Assembly: GCA_013299105.1 (NCBI GenBank)
Contig: JAAFJY010000002.1
Span: 248,001 to 312,000, forward strand
Origin: Chitinophagales bacterium
GTDB taxonomy: Bacteria; Bacteroidota; Bacteroidia; Chitinophagales; Saprospiraceae
Direction: 5' to 3'
Length of the DNA: 64,000 nt
The position numbers and the translations under genes were made by a program. Below, piece by piece: positions 20,946 through 28,828 of this stretch (its first letter is position 1; each line of letters opens with the position of its first letter). Below the pieces are notes generated by a model that worked only from the letters and a program-made list of their open reading frames with translations, was not told the DNA's origin and ran no database searches.

Positions 20946-20984
20946 GTTGCTTGAACCTCAGAACCAATTTTAGGTTCAAGCAAC
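20946..20984 (-). promoter_or_regulatory. Perfect 13-bp inverted repeat in the 5' leader of the Spt-like gene
   Basis: GTTGCTTGAACCT (20946-20958) / AGGTTCAAGCAAC (20972-20984); on the minus strand a TATCTTTG -7-like motif lies immediately upstream. Confidence 0.6.
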
Positions 20985-21322
20985 AAAGATATACACTTTA
21001 TCGCTTTTTGCGCATATCCTGATCAAAGTCATTGATGCTCAATTGTTGGCAAAAGCCGATTTCTAAGCAGAAGTAGTTGTCTAACCCAGAATTCTCAGCA
21101 TTACAGATTTATAGAATTACTTGAGTGAGTTGACCCCGCATGAATTTGAAAGAATTTTCAGCATTGGACGGCCTCGCAATTGTGGGAGCAACGTTTTCAA
21201 TAAACTTGCTCGAAGCCTGAACTTTGGAGAAATTGAAAGTTTGTAGCCATCAGAATCCCAGGTGTCGTGGGCACTCACGCTGTGGCGTGGCACGGTTCGG
21301 ATGAAGGTGCGACGAAAAAACT

Positions 21323-22420
21323 TTAGCCCAATCTCAAGGGCCCATTCCCTACCCGATCTTCAATACATTTCCTTTCTTCGCAAAAAGGCAACAATTCAGC
21401 CTGGATAAAAGCCTTGATTGGGACTGCCGATTCAGCCGGATACAACAAATGCAAATTCGGGCCAGCATCCAGGGTGAAATACAAAGGCAAACCCGACTCT
21501 TCCCTAAAATCCCGGACCTTGCTGATCAGCGCCAAAGAATTGGGTTGCATCAGTACATAAGGTGGTTGCGAACTCATCATCAGCGCATGCAAAGTCAGTG
21601 CCTCGAGTTCGGCGACCTGACCAAAGGTCTCCACATCACCTCCCCTGAGCACATCCTGCAATTGGCGCATGTGCAAATAAGCCTGTTCATACCGAGCATG
21701 GGCATAAGGATTGCCTTCCATCAAACCATGCCCGGCTCGGCTGGACACTTTCTTCTCCCCTTTGCTCACAATCAGAATATCGTCGTGGAAAGTATGAAAA
21801 ACCGGGTGGATCCAATCACCACATGGGACAGCGTATTCGTTGGTACTTTCTTCCAAACTCCCATCGCCCCACCAAGCCATCAAAGGATATACCGAACGAC
21901 AAGCGCTGCCCGATCCCAAGCGCGCTACATAAGATGCTTTTTGCAAAAACTCTTTTTCGTCAGCCAAGGTCCCAAACAAATCTCGCTCCATGCTACAAAG
22001 GCACAAAGCCAAAGTACTCATGCTCGATGCCGAGGAAGCAATGCCCGCAGAATGGGGAAAGGAGTTGTGTGAATCAATCCTGAATTGAAATTGCGATAAA
22101 AAAGGGAAGACCCCATCCCGCACCAAGCTCTCTAAAAACCGCTGGATTTTTTGGGCAAAAGCGAGATTGCTTTGCCCTTCAAAACGAAAATCCAAAACAA
22201 TGCCTTCGGTCTCGTTTTCAGCGGGAGCATAGTGAAACTCCATGTCGGTATAGGCCGCCGACAAGGTAAAGCTGATAGAAGGGTTGCGTGGTTCCTGAAT
22301 TCCGAATTTGCCCCAGTATTTGACAATGGCAATGTTCGACGGGCTTTGCCAGTGGCTCTGGCCAGTTTGGTTTACTTCGGATGAAAGACGAAGCGCGGGA
22401 TTTTGAAATGTGCTTGGCAT
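21323..22420 (-). CDS. mvaD: Diphosphomevalonate decarboxylase family (GHMP kinase superfamily)
   Basis: SPSNIAIVKYWGKFG, NSFPHSAGIASSASSMSTLALCL, YPLMAWWGDGS. Confidence 0.85.
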   Translation of the reverse strand: MPSTFQNPALRLSSEVNQTGQSHWQSPSNIAIVKYWGKFGIQEPRNPSISFTLSAAYTDMEFHYAPAENETEGIVLDFRFEGQSNLAFAQKIQRFLESLVRDGVFPFLSQFQFRIDSHNSFPHSAGIASSASSMSTLALCLCSMERDLFGTLADEKEFLQKASYVARLGSGSACRSVYPLMAWWGDGSLEESTNEYAVPCGDWIHPVFHTFHDDILIVSKGEKKVSSRAGHGLMEGNPYAHARYEQAYLHMRQLQDVLRGGDVETFGQVAELEALTLHALMMSSQPPYVLMQPNSLALISKVRDFREESGLPLYFTLDAGPNLHLLYPAESAVPIKAFIQAELLPFCEERKCIEDRVGNGPLRLG

Positions 22421-22651
22421 GTATAAAAGTTGACGAGAACTGAACGCAGGCCGGGGCGGAGTGTTCACGATTTTGGCAAAGTTAGGGAAAAAGGGTGGGG
22501 GAGAAATGCTGTACTTTGCCCAGTATTTGAACATAGCAAGTCTCTAATTTTACAAAAATTGCTGTTTTTGCAATATTTCTTTCATGACCTATTGACAATC
22601 AATTATTTAATTTTTATTTTTGGAATCATTAATTCTATTTTTGGACCAAAA

Positions 22652-23821
22652 ATGGAAACATACATTCCAAGATTCCTGACTTTGCCGGATCAACACTGCT
22701 TTCTCTTTGGCCCTAGGGGTACAGGAAAGTCAACTTTTTTGAAGCAACAACTTCCAGAGGCTTTATGGATTGACCTACTCAAACCAGAGAGTTTAAGGGC
22801 TTATCGGGCAAGGCCAGAGCTTTTAGAGGAATTGATTTTAGGCAATCCAAGGAAGAAGGATGTCATCATTGACGAAATCCAAAAAGTGCCTGAGCTGCTT
22901 TCGTTGGTACACCGTTTGATTGAAATGAAACTTGGGTATCGTTTTATTTTGACGGGGTCCAGTGCCCGAAAACTAAAAAGTGCTAATGTTGACCTACTTG
23001 GAGGAAGAGCCCTTAGAAAATCAATGTACCCATTCATGTTAGCTGAACTGGGGCAAAATGTCAAATTTGAAGACGTTTTGAAGCATGGCTTGATTCCTGT
23101 TGTGCTCCAGTCCAAAAATAAAGCTGCAACCATTGATGCTTACCTATCCTTGTATTTAGAGCAAGAAGTTTACCAGGAATCTTTGGTGCGTAACATTGGT
23201 GATTTTGCTCGCTTCATGGAAGCCATCAGTTTTTCACACGGTGCAGTATTGACCATCAGCAACGTTGCACGCGAATGTGGGGTGGGACAAAAAACAGTAG
23301 GGAACTATATTCAAATATTGTACGACATTTTGGTAGCCTTCGAAATTCCGGTTTTTACCAAAAGAGCTGCGAGGGCAATGTCGGCTCATCCCAAGTTTTA
23401 TCTTTTTGACGCTGGTGTATTTCAGGGACTCCGCCCCAAAGGGATACTTGATCGACCCGAAGAAATTGGTGGAGCTGCACTCGAAGGATTGGTCGCTCAA
23501 CATTTTTTATCTTGGCTTGCTTACAGTGATAGAGACCCTTCAGATTTACATTTTTGGAGATCCGTCAACGGGGTTGAAGTAGATTTCGTCTTGTACGGAG
23601 ACTTTGGATTTTATGCTTTTGAAGTAAAAAATAGTGATAAGATCAGGTCTGCTGATTTAATCGGATTGAATGAATTCGGGAATGATTATCCGGAGAGTAA
23701 ACTCATTTTTTTGTACCGAGGGAAAGAACGTCTGATGAAAGGTCGAATACGCTGTATCCCTATTGACGAGTTTTTGATAAAACTCCATCCTCAAAATACG
23801 ATAGAGTTTGCAATAAATTAA
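22652..23821 (+). CDS. AAA_14/DUF4143 family ATPase
   Basis: Walker A GPRGTGKSTF, VIIDEIQKVPELLSLVHRLIE, C-terminal DUF4143-like HFWRSVNGVEVDFVLYGDFGFYAFEVKNSD. Confidence 0.88.
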   Translation: METYIPRFLTLPDQHCFLFGPRGTGKSTFLKQQLPEALWIDLLKPESLRAYRARPELLEELILGNPRKKDVIIDEIQKVPELLSLVHRLIEMKLGYRFILTGSSARKLKSANVDLLGGRALRKSMYPFMLAELGQNVKFEDVLKHGLIPVVLQSKNKAATIDAYLSLYLEQEVYQESLVRNIGDFARFMEAISFSHGAVLTISNVARECGVGQKTVGNYIQILYDILVAFEIPVFTKRAARAMSAHPKFYLFDAGVFQGLRPKGILDRPEEIGGAALEGLVAQHFLSWLAYSDRDPSDLHFWRSVNGVEVDFVLYGDFGFYAFEVKNSDKIRSADLIGLNEFGNDYPESKLIFLYRGKERLMKGRIRCIPIDEFLIKLHPQNTIEFAIN

Positions 23822-23872
23822 ACAGGGTGAGCACGTAAAACAATGCTCACCCTGCTTTCATTATTTTACGGA

Positions 23873-26224
23873 TTAATTCGCCCCATTGCCACGCTGCTGG
23901 ATGCGCTTGGCTTTTTGCATTGGATTCTCGCCCGGTGCACCAAATGGGGAAGGCGCTCCTTTGAAAATCTCATAACGGCTCAACTGCGTTTTGGGCGGAT
24001 AGAAATTGTTACTCATGTCCACGTCGGCAGTTTCGAGGTATGGATCAAGGGTGATTTGCACCGCCTCTTTGTCCATGATGAAAACTTTGCTTACTTGCTC
24101 GTTATTCAAACGCCAGATTTCGGCGGGGATGCGGAATTCCTTGTTGGTGCCGTCGGCAAAATCGAACCGTACGATCAAGGGCATCACCAAACCGCCTTGG
24201 TTTTTGAAAGTCAGTTCATAGTAATTGCGGTTGTCGGCAAGGGCCTTTTTCTCAGCTTCGCTCAGACCACTCAAGTACTTTTGGTATTCTTCTTTGTCCA
24301 AGATGGTCACAAGTGTTGGATCGTAGTTGTCGTAAAAATCCTTCAGGCTTGGGTCGATATCCTCTTGGGTTTTACTGATCGCTTTTTCGTTGCGAATTGC
24401 AGTGATCCCTTTGGGCTGCTTTTCTTTTTCTTTGGCCGCCACTGGTTTCTCCAGTTCTGGGTTTTTACTGTCCACGCGGAACCACTTTACATTGTCGAGT
24501 GCAATATCCACGTTATCGCAGGTATAGAACCAGCCATTCCAAAACCAATCCAGGTCAATGCCCGATGCGTCTTCCATCGTGCGGAAAAAGTCAGAAGGAG
24601 CTGGGTGCTTAAATTTCCAGCGGTTAGAATACATCTTGAAGGCATGGTCAAACAACTCACGGCCCATCACCGTTTCGCGCAGGATGTTCAAGGCTGCAGC
24701 AGGTTTGCCGTAAGCATTGTTACCCAATTGCGAAACCTGTTCAGAGTTCGTCATGATCGGCTCCTGTGTTTTTTTATCCATTTTCATGTAAGGTACAATG
24801 CTGTGAGCGTTGCCACGGCGAGAAGGGTAATTGCGCTCCCATTGTTGTTCAGCTAGGAATTGCAAGAAAGAGTTGAGGCCTTCATCCATCCAAGTCCACT
24901 GGCGTTCGTCGGAATTGACGATCATCGGAAAGTAGTTGTGCCCCACTTCGTGGATGATTACGCCAATCATACCATATTTCACTTGCTCAGAGTAAGTACC
25001 ATCTTTTGCCGGACGACCGCCATTGAAGCAAATCATCGGATATTCCATCCCGATTTGGTCAGTATGAATCGACCAAGCTGCCGGGTAAGGATAATCAAAA
25101 GTGTAGTGTGAATACCATTTCAGGGTGTGGGCAACTGCCTTGGTAGAATATTGCCCCCACAGCGGATTGCCTTCTTTGGGGTATGCAGACATGGCCATCA
25201 CCACACTACCGTTGTTTTGTTTCACAGCCATTGCATCCCAAATAAATTTACGAGAAGTTGCAAAGGCAAAATCACGTACATTGGATGCAAGAAAGCGCCA
25301 GGTCTTCTCCCCTTTTCCTTTGTCTTTTTCGTTTTCACGTGCCTCTGCTTCAGTCACGATCACCACTGGATTGGTGAATTCAGTTTTGGCCTTTTCGAAA
25401 CGTGCGATTTGGTCTTTGGTCAAAACATCCTTGGTATTTTGCAAGGTGCCCGTAGCAGCCACTACGTGATCATCGGGTACTGTCAAACTTACATCGTAGT
25501 TGCCAAAAGCAAGCGTAAATTCACCGCCGCCAAGGAACTGCTTGTTCTGCCATCCTTCGATGTCGTCATATACGCACATGCGGGGAAAGAACTGTGCAAT
25601 GGTATAAAGATAGTTTTGGTCTTCAGGAAAATATTCCCAGCCAGAGCGCCCACCTAGTTTCAAGCGGTCGTTGATATTGAACCACCATTTTATTTTGAAG
25701 GTATATTTTCCTCCGGGCATAATTGGTGCTGCTGGATCAATCCGCATCATGGTCTTGACCACCGTATATTTCAGGTCTTTCCCAGTTGCGTCTTTTACAA
25801 AATCCACTTTAAACCCACCGTCAAAAGTTGGGGTCATGGCCTCCAATTGACGAGCAGTCATGCGTTCTGACATGCCTCCGCCGCGGGTTTGATAAGTTTC
25901 AGACTCCTTATCGAAAAGATTCTGGTCCATCTGCAACCACAGATACTCCAATACATCGGGTGAGTTATTGGTGTAAGTGATGGTTTCTTCGCCGTACAAT
26001 TGCTGCTTTTCATCGTTCAATTTGAGCTGCATCACATAGTCAGCTTGCTGCTGCCAATACTTGTGACCAGGTCCACCCGCGCCATTTCGGTAAACATTGG
26101 GCGTAGGCAACTCTTCATACAACTGCTTAAACTTGTCTTTTTTATCGGGTTGCTGTTGTGCCCACACCAATGCAGGCAATAATAACAAGAGCAAAAGCAA
26201 CGGTTTTATTCTTTGTGGCTTCAT
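23873..26224 (-). CDS. M1 family metallopeptidase
   Basis: GMEYPMICFNGG and HEVGHNYFPMIVNSDERQWTWMDEGLNSFLQ (HExxH-18-E). Confidence 0.92.
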   Translation of the reverse strand: MKPQRIKPLLLLLLLLPALVWAQQQPDKKDKFKQLYEELPTPNVYRNGAGGPGHKYWQQQADYVMQLKLNDEKQQLYGEETITYTNNSPDVLEYLWLQMDQNLFDKESETYQTRGGGMSERMTARQLEAMTPTFDGGFKVDFVKDATGKDLKYTVVKTMMRIDPAAPIMPGGKYTFKIKWWFNINDRLKLGGRSGWEYFPEDQNYLYTIAQFFPRMCVYDDIEGWQNKQFLGGGEFTLAFGNYDVSLTVPDDHVVAATGTLQNTKDVLTKDQIARFEKAKTEFTNPVVIVTEAEARENEKDKGKGEKTWRFLASNVRDFAFATSRKFIWDAMAVKQNNGSVVMAMSAYPKEGNPLWGQYSTKAVAHTLKWYSHYTFDYPYPAAWSIHTDQIGMEYPMICFNGGRPAKDGTYSEQVKYGMIGVIIHEVGHNYFPMIVNSDERQWTWMDEGLNSFLQFLAEQQWERNYPSRRGNAHSIVPYMKMDKKTQEPIMTNSEQVSQLGNNAYGKPAAALNILRETVMGRELFDHAFKMYSNRWKFKHPAPSDFFRTMEDASGIDLDWFWNGWFYTCDNVDIALDNVKWFRVDSKNPELEKPVAAKEKEKQPKGITAIRNEKAISKTQEDIDPSLKDFYDNYDPTLVTILDKEEYQKYLSGLSEAEKKALADNRNYYELTFKNQGGLVMPLIVRFDFADGTNKEFRIPAEIWRLNNEQVSKVFIMDKEAVQITLDPYLETADVDMSNNFYPPKTQLSRYEIFKGAPSPFGAPGENPMQKAKRIQQRGNGAN

Positions 26225-26342
26225 GACAATGGTTTGGTGAATCAAATCTTTTTAACCCTTTAAAGATATAAAACCCAAAGCCGCCCTGCAAGATGATTTC
26301 CAATTAGTCGATCAACTGCCTATTCCAGCCACTTTACAACAT

Positions 26343-26358
26343 TGTTCTACGTGGAACA
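26343..26358. promoter_or_regulatory. parS-like site 1 (TGTTCTACGTGGAACA)
   Basis: One mismatch to perfect palindrome TGTTCCACGTGGAACA, fits the ParB site family TGTTnCACGTGnAACA. Confidence 0.55.
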
Positions 26359-26410
26359 TCGCCAAAAAATCTTCGAAATCTCTACCATTAAGCGCTAATT
26401 ACTTCATCAA

Positions 26411-26426
26411 TGTTCCACGTAGAACA
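26411..26426. promoter_or_regulatory. parS-like site 2 (TGTTCCACGTAGAACA)
   Basis: One mismatch to TGTTCCACGTGGAACA. Confidence 0.55.
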
Positions 26427-26458
26427 TCGACCACGCAAGTCAAAAAGAGGCTAGATAA

Positions 26459-26502
26459 GTCAAAAGGCCAGATGTTCCACGTGGAACATCTGGCCTTTTG
26501 AC
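26459..26502. promoter_or_regulatory. Perfect 44-bp palindrome containing parS-like site 3 (TGTTCCACGTGGAACA, 26473-26488); also a potential thrC terminator hairpin
   Basis: GTCAAAAGGCCAGATGTTCCAC|GTGGAACATCTGGCCTTTTGAC, every position complementary; 20 bp beyond the thrC stop. Confidence 0.7.
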
Positions 26503-26522
26503 AAAAATAGGCGGCAGAAGCC

Positions 26523-27845
26523 TTAACCAGAATAACGTTCAATCAATAGCTTTTTGAAAGAATTGTACTCAGGCTTGAGAAAAGTAGCTTCTTTTTCTTC
26601 ATCTGCCAAGGCTGCCAGGCGGGCTGGTATCTCGATTTTCCGATCCAAAGTTTCTTCTACGTCGTCGATAAACTTGGCAGGATGCGCTGTTTCAAGAACA
26701 ATTCCCCTGGTATTTGGATGCTCTTTTTGGTAGGCATCCAAGGCTAAATAACCAACCGCGCCGTGTGGATCGATGGTATAATTGTATTTTTCATCCACTT
26801 CGCGCATGGCTATTTGGGTTTCCTGGTCAGGAAAAGCGTAGCCAGAAACCTGATTTCGCATATTGTTCCACGTGGAACTTTCATCTGAACCAAGGAATAT
26901 ATCCAGCATTCTGGCAAAATTAGAGGGATTCCCTACGTCCATTGCATTGGATAAAGTGCGTACTGAAGACCGGGAAATATACTTCCCATGCTCCAAGTAA
27001 GCCGGAACAACATCATTGGCATTGGTGGCTGCAATGAAGTGATGAACAGGCAAACCCATTTTTGCCGCCAAAAGCCCGGCGGTAAGGTTTCCAAAATTGC
27101 CACTCGGTACACAAAAAACCACAGGGTCGCCGCCTTTGGCCAGTTGTTTGTACGCTTCAAAGTAGTACAAAGCTTGGGGAATGAGCCGGGCAATGTTGAT
27201 CGAATTGGCCGAACTGAGGCGTAAATGCTGGTTCAAATCTGTGTCCAGGAAAGCCTGTTTCACCAAAGCCTGGCAATCGTCAAAGGTTCCGTCGATTTCC
27301 AGGGCGCTGATGTTGTGGCCCAAAGTCGTCAATTGCTTTTCTTGTAGCATACTGACCTTGCCAGAAGGGTAGAGGATGACCACCCGAATACCCGGAGTTT
27401 TATAAAAACCCGATGCTACTGCCCCACCTGTATCACCCGAAGTAGCTACCAAAATGGTCAATTCCCGACTTTCACCCCGGTTGAAATAGCTCATCAACTG
27501 GGCCATGAACCTTGCACCAAAGTCTTTGAAAGCAAGAGAAGGTCCGTGAAAAAGTTCGAGGATGTATTTCTGCTCGTCCAATTTGACCACTGGTGCTGGA
27601 AAATCAAAGGCGTTTTTCAGCAAAGTCTTCAAGTCTTCGTCAGGAATAGCTCCTTTGAACAAGGTCTTGCAAACTTTTTCTGCAATCTCCAAAAAAGAGA
27701 AATTTGCCAAGTTTTGGATAAAATCAGTTGGCAAAGCCGGAATATCAAGGGGCATGAACAGGCCATTGTCATCTGGCAAGCCCTTCATCACCGCTTCTTT
27801 CAAGCCTACTTGGTAGGACTTATTCTTTGTACTGTAAAGAATCAT
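26523..27845 (-). CDS. thrC: Threonine synthase
   Basis: KNKSYQVGLKEAVMKGLPDDNGLFMP; HGPSLAFKDFGARFMAQ PLP lysine region. Confidence 0.95.
   Translation of the reverse strand: MILYSTKNKSYQVGLKEAVMKGLPDDNGLFMPLDIPALPTDFIQNLANFSFLEIAEKVCKTLFKGAIPDEDLKTLLKNAFDFPAPVVKLDEQKYILELFHGPSLAFKDFGARFMAQLMSYFNRGESRELTILVATSGDTGGAVASGFYKTPGIRVVILYPSGKVSMLQEKQLTTLGHNISALEIDGTFDDCQALVKQAFLDTDLNQHLRLSSANSINIARLIPQALYYFEAYKQLAKGGDPVVFCVPSGNFGNLTAGLLAAKMGLPVHHFIAATNANDVVPAYLEHGKYISRSSVRTLSNAMDVGNPSNFARMLDIFLGSDESSTWNNMRNQVSGYAFPDQETQIAMREVDEKYNYTIDPHGAVGYLALDAYQKEHPNTRGIVLETAHPAKFIDDVEETLDRKIEIPARLAALADEEKEATFLKPEYNSFKKLLIERYSG
26864..26879. promoter_or_regulatory. parS-like site 4 within thrC (TGTTCCACGTGGAACT)
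   Basis: 15/16 to TGTTCCACGTGGAACA, embedded in coding sequence (STWNN). Confidence 0.5.
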
Positions 27846-27860
27846 GGGAAAAATCTTGGG

Positions 27861-28790
27861 TTAAATACGAACTGAGCCTGCCTGGTTGATCGCCGAAACG
27901 AACACCTGGCAATTGATCCGGGCATCGTGGTAAACCTTGCGCATGGCTTCACCTACATTTTCAGCAATCTCGCGGCCCTGGCAAAGGGCAAAAATTGATG
28001 GCCCCGCGCCCGAAATACTACAGCCCAAAGCACCAGCCCGCAGTGACATGCGCTGGGTAGTTAGGAAATGTGGGATCAATTGCGAGCGCTGTGGCTCGAT
28101 AATCACATCGTGCAAAGAGCGTGAGATGAGTTCATAATCATTGTTGAACAAACCCAAAAGGAACGCCGAAAGATTTCCGCTTTGTTCGATCACTTCGGTC
28201 AGTGGCACTTCGCGGCGCAGAATGGCCCGTGCTTCGCGGGTCAAAACTTCTACATCGGGATAAACTACACTGGCGTACAATTCAGCAGGTACGTTCAATT
28301 GGTGTACGTCCAAGTCGCGGTTGTTGCGGATCAGCACAATGCCACCGAATAGGGAAGGGGCCACGTTGTCGGCATGATAAGCACCATCGGCTAATTGTTC
28401 ACCCAAAACCGCGTAATGCAGGATGCCCCTTTTGTCTAAAGGTTTACCCAGAAGTTCATTCACCGCCATCACCCCTCCTACTGCACTGGCCGCACTGGAC
28501 CCCAAACCACTGCCGAATGGCATTCGTTTGTGTACTTCCATTTCAATCCCACGCTGGCTTTCACCCAATTTTTCCAGCATTTGAATCGCTGCAAAACTTG
28601 CAGTATTCTTCATCGGATCCAGTGACAATTTGCCATTGTCACCCGTGATCTTGCTGATGTAGACACCGGGTTTATCGGAAAATCGGGCCACAATTTCGTC
28701 GCCTGGCTTCTCCAGGGCAAAGCCCAGGATATCGAAACCCACCGCCACGTTGGCTACTGATGCGGGGGCGAAAACACGTACTTCTTGCAT
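27861..28790 (-). CDS. thrB: Homoserine kinase
   Basis: GHMP kinase: VFAPASVANVAVGFDILGFALE, RMPFGSGLGSSAASAVGG. Confidence 0.95.
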   Translation of the reverse strand: MQEVRVFAPASVANVAVGFDILGFALEKPGDEIVARFSDKPGVYISKITGDNGKLSLDPMKNTASFAAIQMLEKLGESQRGIEMEVHKRMPFGSGLGSSAASAVGGVMAVNELLGKPLDKRGILHYAVLGEQLADGAYHADNVAPSLFGGIVLIRNNRDLDVHQLNVPAELYASVVYPDVEVLTREARAILRREVPLTEVIEQSGNLSAFLLGLFNNDYELISRSLHDVIIEPQRSQLIPHFLTTQRMSLRAGALGCSISGAGPSIFALCQGREIAENVGEAMRKVYHDARINCQVFVSAINQAGSVRI

Positions 28791-28828
28791 TTTGTTTGGG
28801 TTTTGCTACGCTGACTAAAGGTAGCTGA

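Noticed and set aside
22532-22544. aacatagcaagt shared with the DUF4180 remnant at ~15463
   Set aside because: Only 12 nt with no flanking similarity; treated as coincidence rather than a third duplication copy.
23843-24856. 337-aa plus-strand ORF
   Set aside because: Lies entirely antisense to the well-supported M1 peptidase; no recognisable domain; antisense ORFs are common in this base composition.
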